A DNA stretch of 37,014 nt. It comes from a virus. Numbering within the stretch: the stretch's first letter is position 1; each line of letters opens with the position of its first letter. The notes below the pieces were generated by a model. The model made no database searches. It had not been told where the DNA came from and was given only the letters and a program-made list of their open reading frames with translations. This document shows, piece by piece, positions 23,696 through 31,765 of the stretch. The stretch lies in IMG/VR virus record IMGVR_UViG_3300037882_002445, positions 1 to 37,014 of that record; one strand, given 5' to 3'. A program made the translations under genes and the position numbers.

Positions 23696-24049
23696 TTAAA
23701 TTATATTCCAAGTTATAGTATCTCTTCTGTACCTGTTTCCAACCAAAGAATAAGAAAAAATCTTTTGAGCTGTTTGAATTCCAACACTTGATGCTGTGTA
23801 ATTGATCTGAGTTACTCTTTGGTTCTTATTTCCAAAGTCTGCATAAACTATTTGCTGTACTCTATCTTGAGCGGATAAAATCTTTTGAAGTGTGTTTGAT
23901 CCAGATCCGCCAAGAGCTACTAAAATATCATCTAAAACATCTTTTGATTGATTATCTACAACCTCAATTGCAGATTCGCCGGGTCTTGACGGGCTTTCAA
24001 CGAATTTAGAATACTCTCGTCCTGAAATTGACTTAAGATTCTGCGCCAT
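23696..24049 (-). CDS. Hypothetical structural-module protein (117 aa)
   Basis: The 117-residue protein opens with SISGREYSKFVESPSRPGES and ends with an aromatic strand segment. It overlaps the 74-aa gene upstream by 17 bp. Size and place after the capsid gene suit a small head completion or neck protein. No family motif recognised. Confidence 0.6.
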   Translation of the reverse strand: MAQNLKSISGREYSKFVESPSRPGESAIEVVDNQSKDVLDDILVALGGSGSNTLQKILSAQDRVQQIVYADFGNKNQRVTQINYTASSVGIQTAQKIFSYSLVGNRYRRDTITWNII

Positions 24050-24257
24050 CTAGAGAACCCTTTTTAATTACTAAGCTAGGTTTTTCGGTAGCTTCTCTGT
24101 AGTACCAAGCATACCAATTGCTTCCATCGAACTGAATGTCGAAGTATTGGCACTCGGCTTTCATATTTAAATTATTCTTAAGCATAGCAAGACGGAGTCC
24201 CTGAGGAGACCCCGCCTTGATAAAGTGCGGAATGCTAAACACATTCGCAATTCGCAT
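24033..24257 (-). CDS. Small head-region protein (74 aa)
   Basis: The 74-residue protein immediately follows the capsid gene (two-base gap). It has a compact fold-like pattern with FIKAGSPQGLRLAMLKNN and an aromatic strand (SNWYAWYY). It could be a capsid-vertex or stabilising protein, by position only. Confidence 0.6.
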   Translation of the reverse strand: MRIANVFSIPHFIKAGSPQGLRLAMLKNNLNMKAECQYFDIQFDGSNWYAWYYREATEKPSLVIKKGSLDGAES

Positions 24258-24259
24258 TA

Positions 24260-25108
24260 TTAAGTAGCAGATCCAAGTCTAACGATACCTTTACCAAGCT
24301 GTAGGACTTTAACGCCGTACAATTGATCGATAGAGTATCGAGTAGCCAAGTTTGCAAGATCTTTGTCGTTGTCAAACTGAGGCTGTAATTGGAATCCGAT
24401 TACTGCAGCTTCTTTATGGAAAGCCATAGGACGACCAGCAGTTACTACTGTTGTCTTAAGAACTTTCATTCCATAAATCATACCGATCTCACCGTTCATT
24501 ACAGGCATGTTGCTGCCGTAACGAGATGCATCGATGAAGCCTTCTACATTAAGCATTGTAGCGTGCTCTGTAGGATGAACCGCCAAGAAGCGATTTTCTG
24601 CAGGCATTTCTTGAATATCAAGAAGCTCCAAAGACTTAACGATGTCAGCTTTATCGAAAGATGCACCAGCAAAAGCTATGATATGATCAGGGCCTGAAGC
24701 TGAAACACCAGCGATAAGAGCTGCGTGAATGTCAACGTCAACTTGTTTTGCGTGAGCTTTTGCAGCACGTTGCAAGTTTTCAAGTTCGATAGCGATAGCA
24801 GCTTGCTTAGTTGCTTTCTTTTCGATCAACCACTGAACAACAGCGTGTTGATTTAACAAAAGCTTATCGGTCGCGTATGTTAATGCAGCAGCATCAACAG
24901 GCGTTCCTGAAACTTTCTTAACTACAGTGAAAGAACCAAGGCGAGGAAAATCGATCTCATCAACACCATCAGCAGATGCAAATTGAGAAACGTCTGTGAT
25001 GTTTGGTGCAAGCACAGAAGATGCGATTAGTTCGCGTTGAATTAGGTTCGCAACAATCGTCTGCTTCATTGCATCCGTTGCCGTGTCTCCAGTTAGTACG
25101 TCAGCCAT
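24260..25108 (-). CDS. Major capsid protein (282 aa)
   Basis: Position directly after the scaffold gene and size of 282 residues fit a coat protein. Its N-terminal arm (VLTGDTATDAMKQTIVANLI), the long spine-type helix near 100-130 and the C-terminal GVKVLQLGKGIVRLG are compatible with an HK97 fold. Good ribosome-binding (AAAGGAG) before its ATG suggests strong expression. The fold is inferred and not diagnosed by a motif. Confidence 0.8.
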   Translation of the reverse strand: MADVLTGDTATDAMKQTIVANLIQRELIASSVLAPNITDVSQFASADGVDEIDFPRLGSFTVVKKVSGTPVDAAALTYATDKLLLNQHAVVQWLIEKKATKQAAIAIELENLQRAAKAHAKQVDVDIHAALIAGVSASGPDHIIAFAGASFDKADIVKSLELLDIQEMPAENRFLAVHPTEHATMLNVEGFIDASRYGSNMPVMNGEIGMIYGMKVLKTTVVTAGRPMAFHKEAAVIGFQLQPQFDNDKDLANLATRYSIDQLYGVKVLQLGKGIVRLGSAT

Positions 25109-25139
25109 TATTTACTCCTTTAAATAAACCGATAATCGG

Positions 25140-25733
25140 TTAGCGTTTTTGTAACATTTCTTTATAAGCCTCTAACAATTTATCCTTGGGCATTGTCTTA
25201 TAGTCAGATTCTGTTTTGACTCCTTTAGGGCCAACAACAACGTCATTAATATTCTTAGCTGTCTTTTGAAAGAACCAAGGGCTCGATTTCGCAAGTTCAC
25301 CTAAGCTATTTTTAACGTGATCAGCATTAACAGAGTAGTCCTCTTTAACCTCAATGGAATTTAAAAGTCCTTTAGACTTTGCTACCTCGTAGATTTCATC
25401 GACCGCTTGGTCAATGGCACCTAAGTCCTTGGCGTATCTAGCTACTGTAGACTTCAAGTTATTTTGAATAAAAAAAGCATCTTTCTTTTTAAGATCCTCT
25501 TTTGTAGACAACAAATCCTTTTGCGTCTTTTCGTATAACTCTTTCCATTTGTTTTGCTCTGCTAACGTCTGTGCAGCTTGAGATTCTTTTTCAGCCTGGA
25601 GCTGAGAGAGCATTTCCTTTGCTTTCTTTGCTTCCCCGACGGCCTTTTTATAAGTCTCATACTTCACAGTATCTTGACTATGGTCGCCACTGGCTTCGAT
25701 AGGTGCGCCACCGGCGCTTGATTCTTCTGACAT
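25140..25733 (-). CDS. Capsid scaffolding protein (197 aa)
   Basis: The protein is acidic at its N-terminus (SEESSAGGAPIEASGDHSQD) and is then a long coiled coil at about 28-95, rich in Lys, Glu and Gln. It ends in a basic C-terminal helix (PKDKLLEAYKEMLQKR) of the kind that binds coat protein. Immediately upstream of the capsid gene, this is the canonical scaffold position. There is no protease gene in the module, so scaffold is probably released intact. Confidence 0.82.
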   Translation of the reverse strand: MSEESSAGGAPIEASGDHSQDTVKYETYKKAVGEAKKAKEMLSQLQAEKESQAAQTLAEQNKWKELYEKTQKDLLSTKEDLKKKDAFFIQNNLKSTVARYAKDLGAIDQAVDEIYEVAKSKGLLNSIEVKEDYSVNADHVKNSLGELAKSSPWFFQKTAKNINDVVVGPKGVKTESDYKTMPKDKLLEAYKEMLQKR

Positions 25734-25753
25734 TTTTCATCTCCTTGTTGTTG

Positions 25754-26308
25754 TTAGTCAACTTCATTTTTTGTTAGTCTAGCTACAATTAACGCTCTTT
25801 TTAAATAAGTCTTAACGATTCGGTTCACTCGCCTCTTGATTGCAGGACGAACACCGACAAAAGGCCTGCCGCCATCTGCAACATACTTAGCTAAGTCCTC
25901 ATTAGAAATAGACTTGCCTGATGTTGTTCCATCAATATTTTTGTAAGGCTGATGCGTGCCTTGAAAGAAAAGCCTGATTTTTCCAACCCCTTCGATTGCC
26001 CATGTAAAGCTATTTAATAGCTGCCCGGTGAAAGTTAAGTTAGATTTACCCTCTTCATAAAAAGGACTTGTCTGGTTTGTATCAACGATCTTAGATTTTC
26101 TAGTGATCCATTTTTCTTTTAATAGCCGAAGGTCTTTCTTTAATGGAATGGACTTTTCGTTTCTAGTCTGCTCGACAACATCGGTCACGACAAGTTGCCC
26201 AACTTCATTAAGCATGGCCTGACTTCTGATAACCTTTTGAAAAGCGGCCCTAACATTGCCTTCAAGCTTATCTGCTGATTTCTTATCAAACTTAATGCTA
26301 AAGCTCAT
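25754..26308 (-). CDS. Virion morphogenesis protein, gpG/HK97 gp10-like (184 aa)
   Basis: The start is set at ATG 26308, which overlaps the upstream gene by 11 bp, because the product then opens MSFSIKFDKKSADKLEGN; a longer frame adds a hydrophobic stretch inside the upstream gene. The motif LTFTGQLLNSF, a GTHQPY segment and a PFVGVRPAIKRRV ending match the pattern of phage morphogenesis (Mu gpG-like, HK97 gp10-like) proteins. It lies between portal and scaffold. Confidence 0.65.
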   Translation of the reverse strand: MSFSIKFDKKSADKLEGNVRAAFQKVIRSQAMLNEVGQLVVTDVVEQTRNEKSIPLKKDLRLLKEKWITRKSKIVDTNQTSPFYEEGKSNLTFTGQLLNSFTWAIEGVGKIRLFFQGTHQPYKNIDGTTSGKSISNEDLAKYVADGGRPFVGVRPAIKRRVNRIVKTYLKRALIVARLTKNEVD

Positions 26309-26891
26309 CGTCAGCCCCGAAACTAAACACATCACCTGCGTTTCTAAATAGCTGATCAATAGCCCTGTTATCATCTGCCGTTAAAAAGTCCTCAACTCTT
26401 TGAGGTCTGTCTTTTAACTCCCCGATTCTGTCATCATAGTTTGCTAGAATATCTTTAAGCTCTGATTGCGTTAGACCAAAGAACTCCCTCTTCATATTAG
26501 GTGATTCGCCGTTCTTTCCAGTCATATGACCATGAGCCTTTGGAGCTTGATCGTTCTCAATGCCGACAGTTAAAACAGAGCCGTCAAAGTCTAATACCTC
26601 AATGCTTCCAAGCATGTCTCCAGTTAGCCGCATGTTAACATCTGAAATTGATTTACCTGCCAGCTCAAACTCTGTGGTCTTTGAATAAGGTTTTGAATAA
26701 GGAGACCTTAAGACTTTACCGCCGATGCCCTTGCCAGACTCGGCTCTATCTTGAATGAATTGAACAATGTCTTGCCCGATCTCTGCAGCAAGAGTCTCGT
26801 CACCAGAAAGATCAACGCCTAGAATTTCTTCTAGGTTGAACTCCTGAGCTATTAGGTCTTCTTGAACTACTAATCCTTTAGGTCTGGCCAA
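26298..26891 (-). CDS. Virion morphogenesis-type protein (197 aa)
   Basis: The 197-residue acidic protein has the pattern RLTGDMLGSIEVLDFDG, VGIENDQAPKAHGHM, then KREFFGL, which resembles the same morphogenesis (gpG/gp10-like) family as the gene downstream. Two such genes side by side suggest an old duplication. Its start overlaps the portal stop by 14 bp. Confidence 0.65.
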   Translation of the reverse strand: MARPKGLVVQEDLIAQEFNLEEILGVDLSGDETLAAEIGQDIVQFIQDRAESGKGIGGKVLRSPYSKPYSKTTEFELAGKSISDVNMRLTGDMLGSIEVLDFDGSVLTVGIENDQAPKAHGHMTGKNGESPNMKREFFGLTQSELKDILANYDDRIGELKDRPQRVEDFLTADDNRAIDQLFRNAGDVFSFGADDEL

Positions 26892-28359
26892 CTTGATTTT
26901 CCTCTAATCCTTGAGGTGTTTCGATTGCTTGGTCTGGCATTTCAATCGCCATGTCTTCTTTAATCTTGTTCATAACAATGATTGCTTGATCCTGTGGGAT
27001 GCCTCTATCTTCCATAATGGCTTCCACTTTAGAGATAAGACCAAGATCTAGCTTTGTCTGAATCTCTTTAAGCTTATCTGCTTCGGTCTCAATCATCTCA
27101 GGCTCATGGAATTTAATCTCAACGTCTGCATCATCTGGAATGGCTGCAATCTTGTAGTTTAGAATATCTGTTCCTGCATATGTATTTACATAAGCCTTAA
27201 CGATTCTAAATAAATCTTTTTCAGCTCTTTCGTAAATTGCAAAGTCTGATCTTGTGGCATCAAACTTTTCAATCATTGAAAGAAGTCTTTCAAGTCCTGA
27301 TGTAAACTGCTTGCCGTCACCTGATGCACTAATGGTCTTAGGGTCAAGTCCTCTGGTTGTTAAGTACATTGCAAGGAGCGACTCTAGAAACTTCATCGAC
27401 CCTTCTAGATCAGCGTTAGGTTGCGCGAAACCAAACTCAGGTCTTGCCTCTGGCTGATTAGGATTGATCGGAAGCTTAACTAATACTGAGCTACCAACCT
27501 TAACGCTCTCTGGCATCATGCCCTCTGGCCCGATCAGGTAAGCTTGGGCAAAGCCTTGCATTCTAACTACCTGACTCATGTCAGAAAGAGATGCGTTGAA
27601 CTGAACTGTAAACTCAGCAACATTTGATCCTTGTCTGATAAAGAACTCAAAGTCTTTGGCAGGGGAGACATCGATAAACGGCAATTCATTAATAGGGTTT
27701 ATATCAGTTGGGCCAATCGGCTCTCCTGATTGTGTCATAAAGAAATTAAATTCTTTAGACCATAAAACCATTTGCTTGTTTGATTTGTAGTCATCAGCAT
27801 CTGCAATGCTTTGATTAACTCCGTCTGATCCAGATTCTGGCAATGCCTCAAGCTTATTGTATCCGCTTAATATGTAAGCATCGGCAACTTCAGGCTGCAT
27901 TGGATCAGGAACAGCGTCTAGTTGATGCATTAGAAATACGCGCATCTTAAGCTTTCCGCCGTAAGGAATAACCTGAATTACGTTTTGGCCTTGCAACTTA
28001 AAGTATTCGTTTGATTTGTCCAGCATGACATCTGCATTCATGTCTTTATAGATCTTAGTAAGAACTGCCGCCTGGTCCTCGCTAACTCCTGTAAACGTGC
28101 GCTCAGGAGCTATCTTATAGATGCTAGCCTCTTGTTTAACGATGCGTCTGGCAAGGTTAATAGACGATATGACAGGCACGTTTTGAATGTCGTCTTGGTT
28201 GTAGAAACAAAGCATGTATCTATCAACATAGGGCTTCATTCTATCCATAAAGACTTCAAACTGAGCTATTGATTCATCTTTTCGCTTGTTGTTCTCAGGC
28301 GCCTTGATCTCATCAGCAATCGTCTTTAGAATATTTCTATCGGCGTAGTTTATCGTCAT
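26878..28359 (-). CDS. Portal protein (493 aa)
   Basis: This 493-residue protein follows the large terminase with an ATGA overlap, the typical portal place and size. Its body contains portal-like helical regions, a central segment with LESLLAMYLTTRGLDPKTIS and GKQFTSGLERLLSMIEKF, and an acidic C-terminus with KEIQTKLDLGLISKVEAIMEDRGI, as in SPP1 gp6-type portals. It forms the dodecameric ring through which DNA is packaged and ejected. Confidence 0.85.
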   Translation of the reverse strand: MTINYADRNILKTIADEIKAPENNKRKDESIAQFEVFMDRMKPYVDRYMLCFYNQDDIQNVPVISSINLARRIVKQEASIYKIAPERTFTGVSEDQAAVLTKIYKDMNADVMLDKSNEYFKLQGQNVIQVIPYGGKLKMRVFLMHQLDAVPDPMQPEVADAYILSGYNKLEALPESGSDGVNQSIADADDYKSNKQMVLWSKEFNFFMTQSGEPIGPTDINPINELPFIDVSPAKDFEFFIRQGSNVAEFTVQFNASLSDMSQVVRMQGFAQAYLIGPEGMMPESVKVGSSVLVKLPINPNQPEARPEFGFAQPNADLEGSMKFLESLLAMYLTTRGLDPKTISASGDGKQFTSGLERLLSMIEKFDATRSDFAIYERAEKDLFRIVKAYVNTYAGTDILNYKIAAIPDDADVEIKFHEPEMIETEADKLKEIQTKLDLGLISKVEAIMEDRGIPQDQAIIVMNKIKEDMAIEMPDQAIETPQGLEENQVGQT

Positions 28360-29633
28360 CGTTTTTTATCCTTTGGTCCGTGGAATGATATCTTTGTCAG
28401 CATCGGATTGATCGGGTCTAAGAACCACGCTGCATATCCTAAGCAATCAGAGATATGGGTTAACATCTTGTTAGCTCCAGTTTGATCAGGCTTATTATCT
28501 TTCCAGACTACCTTTTCTAAATCATTAATTAACTTTTTACACTTAGGGTCAATAGTTATTTTATTGTCTGAGAATATGCGGTTCACGTTGTTAACCCTGT
28601 CAGATACAAAAGGGTTTCTTGTTGTTTCAACTTTAAATCCTGCTTCTTTTAAGATCTGAAAGTCAGACATTCCGCTTGTTTTTCTGCTGGCACCAGTCGA
28701 GTCTGGAAGTATTGAAGCCCCTGAATATCCTTTAGCTTTAAGAGCTGCAGTCATCTTATACGTATCTGAGTTTTCTAAATAAACTTCATCGATAATGTTG
28801 AAAGATTTGTTGATAAACTGGCAAACAATAGCAGTCATTGGGTTGACGTTAAAGTCCATGCCTACAAAAATAGTCCCGTTATCTTTAACAACTGGACCAA
28901 CGTGCAGATCTCTTCTGAAAGCGTAGTAAACAGATCCCGATGAATCATCGCCATAAATTCCTTCTAAAAATCTGTTTCTTTCCTTTTCGGGCATGCTTGC
29001 TAATAAATTAAGATATTCAGCGTCGATGTTTTCAATGTTGTCTTTTGGGTTCATTAGTAATGATGCGTAGTTGTCTGGATCTTTTAATGGCTCTTCATCG
29101 GCTGGATTAAGCTTTTTTTCAAACAACCAATAAGACCAGTGCGATTTTGTTGGTGGGTTGCAATCATAATAAGCGCGCTTAACAAGTGAGTTCTTTTCTG
29201 CAAGACGAGTTTTTGCAATCTGCACAGAGCTAAAAGGAATTTGAGAGCTCTCGTTAAAATATACGCTTGAGTATTCGTTACCTAGAATTTTCTCGACGTT
29301 CTTTTCGTCATCAAGTCCGCCAACCCAAATCTCCGAACCGTTGGGTAGCTTATAGTAATAGTCCGTCTTGTTTGTCTCAACGCTAAGATTTGGGAAGCAC
29401 GTTCGAAAGACCTTCGGAAGGGTGTCCAGCCAAATACTGCGTTTAGCGTGATTGAAAGCTTGCCTAACAATGAGATGTTTTGATCGTACTCTAGAGGCCC
29501 GAACAATAATTGAGTAGATAATAATGAACGTCTTACCTGATCTTGAACCACCGAAGAGCATAATGTTTCGTGCAATACTTGATAGGACGGCAATTGCTTT
29601 TCGTTGTCTATCTGTTTTCTTGAAATCACTCAA
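28356..29633 (-). CDS. Terminase large subunit (425 aa)
   Basis: The ATPase domain shows Walker A GGSRSGKT (residues 28-35) and Walker B VYFNE (Glu128). The RNase H-like nuclease shows VGMDF (Asp260), ILPDS (Asp311) and HISDCLGYA (Asp396). This is the packaging motor and headful or cos nuclease. Its start overlaps the end of the NUMOD4 gene by eight bases. The PBSX-like terminase_3 type is likely. Confidence 0.93.
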   Translation of the reverse strand: MSDFKKTDRQRKAIAVLSSIARNIMLFGGSRSGKTFIIIYSIIVRASRVRSKHLIVRQAFNHAKRSIWLDTLPKVFRTCFPNLSVETNKTDYYYKLPNGSEIWVGGLDDEKNVEKILGNEYSSVYFNESSQIPFSSVQIAKTRLAEKNSLVKRAYYDCNPPTKSHWSYWLFEKKLNPADEEPLKDPDNYASLLMNPKDNIENIDAEYLNLLASMPEKERNRFLEGIYGDDSSGSVYYAFRRDLHVGPVVKDNGTIFVGMDFNVNPMTAIVCQFINKSFNIIDEVYLENSDTYKMTAALKAKGYSGASILPDSTGASRKTSGMSDFQILKEAGFKVETTRNPFVSDRVNNVNRIFSDNKITIDPKCKKLINDLEKVVWKDNKPDQTGANKMLTHISDCLGYAAWFLDPINPMLTKISFHGPKDKKR

Positions 29634-30075
29634 GATTATTCCAGGTTCTTTTGCTTAAAATAGATGCTACAACGCCCCTGTTGAAATAATATTTTTTGCA
29701 AAGTCTTTCTATTAAACCATGTCTTTCATAACAACCCGTATTTGCAGCAGTATGTCTGATTTCCTTAACCTGATCGGGCGTAGCTTTTGCATTTTTGTTT
29801 ATGCCTTTAAATAATTTTCTAGGTTTTCTTTTAGCTTTAAAAAGTTTGCTGTGCATAATTTCAACACACATACTTGTACATTGAGAATTTAAAGAAAGAG
29901 ATACTATATTATCGTCAGTTTTTGCGCATTTAGTTTGTGTTAAGATTTTTTCTTTTATTCGCATTTGTTTTCCATCGCATCTCTCAATAGTTCTTTTTAA
30001 ACTTTTAACACGCTTCAAAGAGCTAATTTGATAATAACCCTCAAATCCCGGAACATCTCTCCACTCTTCGTTCAT
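29626..30075 (-). CDS. NUMOD4 protein lacking the HNH nuclease (149 aa)
   Basis: The N-terminus is a clear NUMOD4 (EEWRDVPGFEGYYQISSLKRVKSL, residues 3-26). The usual HNH segment (VHRL, VNH, NRIENLEW) is missing: the sequence passes from SLSLNSQ to a short KAKRKPRKLFKG linker and on to a C-terminal helix-turn-helix (ATPDQVKEIRHTAANT, then GVVASILSKRTWNNL). This is a remnant homing endonuclease that keeps its DNA-binding ends. Alternatively it has been taken over as a DNA-binding regulator. It overlaps both terminase genes (4 bp and 8 bp). Confidence 0.82.
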   Translation of the reverse strand: MNEEWRDVPGFEGYYQISSLKRVKSLKRTIERCDGKQMRIKEKILTQTKCAKTDDNIVSLSLNSQCTSMCVEIMHSKLFKAKRKPRKLFKGINKNAKATPDQVKEIRHTAANTGCYERHGLIERLCKKYYFNRGVVASILSKRTWNNLE

Positions 30076-30506
30076 AAGTCATTATCCTCAACTTCAATTT
30101 TAATTGTAAGACCCTCAGACTTATGCTCAATCTCTTGCTTTTCGCGCCACTGTTTGGGCTGTCTATTCTTTAACCAAAAAATCATAGATGTTGGATCTGG
30201 TGGATAGTGCTCAGTGTATTCTGTTTCAATAACATCTCCTTCTTTGGTGACGTTTATTTTAACAGCACTATGAGAATAACCCATTGCCCTTTGAAGCAAA
30301 GACTTCTCAACATTGGAATCAAAATTGGCTGTTGCTTCCTTTATGGCCCGTCGAAACTCTTCATCCTCATATTTCCATCTCTCAACAGTACGAGTAGATA
30401 CTCCAACAATAACAGCTACCTGGTTGTCAGTCATACCTTGATAATACATCCTGACTATTTGTTCTCTTAACTGGTCATCCAATATAGACGGTCGTCCTAT
30501 GGTCAT
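30072..30506 (-). CDS. Terminase small subunit (144 aa)
   Basis: The start is set at ATG 30506 with AAAGGATT upstream; the longer open frame to 30626 adds an unlikely hydrophobic leader. An N-terminal helix-turn-helix (DDQLREQIVRMYYQGMTDN, then VAVIVGVSTRTVERWK) binds the packaging site. A helical middle and an acidic C-terminus complete a typical TerS. It is followed by an ATGA overlap into the NUMOD4 gene and then by TerL. Confidence 0.88.
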   Translation of the reverse strand: MTIGRPSILDDQLREQIVRMYYQGMTDNQVAVIVGVSTRTVERWKYEDEEFRRAIKEATANFDSNVEKSLLQRAMGYSHSAVKINVTKEGDVIETEYTEHYPPDPTSMIFWLKNRQPKQWREKQEIEHKSEGLTIKIEVEDNDL

Positions 30507-30561
30507 GTGAATCCTTTCACAGAAATGGATTAAACCAATGCACAGCATCGGCATGAATACA

Positions 30562-30590
30562 ATCATTTTAAAATTATTAATCGATGTCAA
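30562..30590 (-). promoter_or_regulatory. Candidate sigma70-type promoter before TerS
   Basis: On the minus strand a perfect TTGACA (30585-30590) is followed after 17 bases by AATGAT (30562-30567), four of six matches to TATAAT. The spacer is AT-rich. It would fire about 50 bp before TerS and drive the packaging and capsid genes. Confidence 0.5.
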
Positions 30591-30599
30591 TGATAAACT

Positions 30600-30631
30600 G
30601 GCCCAGGCAGAGGATGAGAACTGCAAGGGCC
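30600..30631. promoter_or_regulatory. GC-rich hairpin upstream of TerS
   Basis: GGCCC (30600-30604) pairs with GGGCC (30627-30631) and GCAG with CTGC inside, separated by short mismatches, around a 10-base loop. There is no T tract, so it is a poor terminator. Its place next to the small terminase gene makes a packaging-site (pac or cos) element one possibility. Confidence 0.4.
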
Positions 30632-30649
30632 TAACCTAGAACGGTTGGT

Positions 30650-30901
30650 CTAGTTATACATTCCGGTGTCTTTGATTTCAATGGTAAACTTCTTGTCTGC
30701 TATTTCCATGAACATGAAGTTCTGCGTGGTTGTAAAGTGTGGTTCGTTTCCTAATTCATCAACTATCATGTTAGATAGCGCGTGAATTATTATTTTAATA
30801 ATCATGTAAGAGTCTAGGTCTTTGAGCTTTAACTCTTCGTTATCCTCAAAGAACTCGTTAACATCATCAGCTTCGTTAGTCTTTTCTCTTTTCTTTTCCA
30901 A
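30650..30901 (-). CDS. Hypothetical protein (83 aa)
   Basis: Two TTG starts are possible. TTG 30901 has AGGAGAG about eight bases upstream; TTG 30934 gives a 94-residue product but has no visible site. The protein is charged at the N-terminus (EKKREKTNEADDVNEFF) and mixed helix/strand after residue 30. It overlaps the upstream gene in another frame and is the last gene before the terminase promoter. No family recognised. Confidence 0.6.
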   Translation of the reverse strand: MEKKREKTNEADDVNEFFEDNEELKLKDLDSYMIIKIIIHALSNMIVDELGNEPHFTTTQNFMFMEIADKKFTIEIKDTGMYN

Positions 30902-31130
30902 AGAACACGCTCTCCTGTTGAGATTGTAATCCAATTGGCTTTAATTTAATAAACTGATTTGATCTTGGCATCGACATAATTGCTCTGATTTCATAATCTA
31001 GACTAGGTGATATTGTTACATCATAGATTTCTATCTCACATGGTCCTGAGATAATAAGCCGATCTCTTTTCTTTAAGTTCATCGGCTGAGTGACTTCTTT
31101 GTTAACTTCAATCTTTTTTAGTTCTGACAT
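30876..31130 (-). CDS. Hypothetical protein (84 aa)
   Basis: The 84-residue protein is beta-rich, beginning SELKKIEVNKEVTQPMNLKKRD, then LIISGPCEIEIYDV. It lies three bases downstream of the RusA-like gene in the recombination operon, so it may be an accessory DNA-metabolism protein. No motif identifies it. Confidence 0.65.
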   Translation of the reverse strand: MSELKKIEVNKEVTQPMNLKKRDRLIISGPCEIEIYDVTISPSLDYEIRAIMSMPRSNQFIKLKPIGLQSQQESVFFGKEKRKD

Positions 31131-31133
31131 ATT

Positions 31134-31574
31134 TTATCCTAGCTTTACGTTATATTTGAAAATGTCTACCACGACATAAGGTTCAATATTATCTGCTGAG
31201 ATCATCTTTTCTTCTGTGTGTTTAAAGAAATACATATCATCAACGTCAAAGGCTTCAGCTATCGCATCATGAAGCGGTTTAATTCTGTTTGAAACATCTT
31301 TCTTTTTAACTCTGTGCTTAGCTTTACTGCCTTTAGTGTAGACATCACTCTCGTTCCAAAAGAATTTGCAGATGAGCTCAATCTCGTTGCCTTGCTTAAT
31401 CCATTCGTGCATCGCTGCCTTGCTCTCTTTAAACCCAGGCTCAGTTCTTATTGTGTCAACTGCGTTTGTCATAAAGCTTCTAAAGACCTTAGTCTTAATA
31501 AGCCTACCGTTAAATACAGCAAGGTATTGATTAACAGACGGAGGCATTTCAAGCTTTAATGTAATTAAATTCAT
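31134..31574 (-). CDS. RusA-like Holliday junction resolvase (146 aa)
   Basis: Family features are visible: an N-terminal strand with PPSVNQYLAVFNGRLIKT (near 11-28), and a KKKDVSNRIKPLHDAIAEAFDVDD segment (about 90-113) that carries the acidic metal-binding residues typical of RusA (Asp in DVSN, Asp in the later DVDD). It cuts four-way junctions, clearing branched DNA before packaging. It sits in an operon with an exonuclease and a Sak4-like ATPase. Confidence 0.82.
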   Translation of the reverse strand: MNLITLKLEMPPSVNQYLAVFNGRLIKTKVFRSFMTNAVDTIRTEPGFKESKAAMHEWIKQGNEIELICKFFWNESDVYTKGSKAKHRVKKKDVSNRIKPLHDAIAEAFDVDDMYFFKHTEEKMISADNIEPYVVVDIFKYNVKLG

Positions 31575-31588
31575 AGGCCAGAATCTGA

Positions 31589-31765
31589 TTACAGGTTGTC
31601 TCTGTCGTCAATGTCTTTTAATTCTAACTCATACTCGCAGTCAATACAGAGCTCATAAATGGCTAGCTTTTCTTTACCGCACTTAGCACATGGTGATCTT
31701 TCAAGGCTGCCGACAATGCTGTTTTCTTGGTAATTAGAAACCAAAACCTCAGCTATTGTCTTCAT
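31589..31765 (-). CDS. Small zinc-ribbon protein (58 aa)
   Basis: ATG 31765 overlaps the stop of the Sak4-like gene by four bases (ATGA). The product has 58 residues with CAKC at 26-29 and CIDC at 40-43, a Cys4 zinc ribbon, and an acidic C-terminus (ELELKDIDDRD). It may bind DNA or a recombination partner. Coupling with the recombinase gene supports reality. Confidence 0.7.
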   Translation of the reverse strand: MKTIAEVLVSNYQENSIVGSLERSPCAKCGKEKLAIYELCIDCEYELELKDIDDRDNL

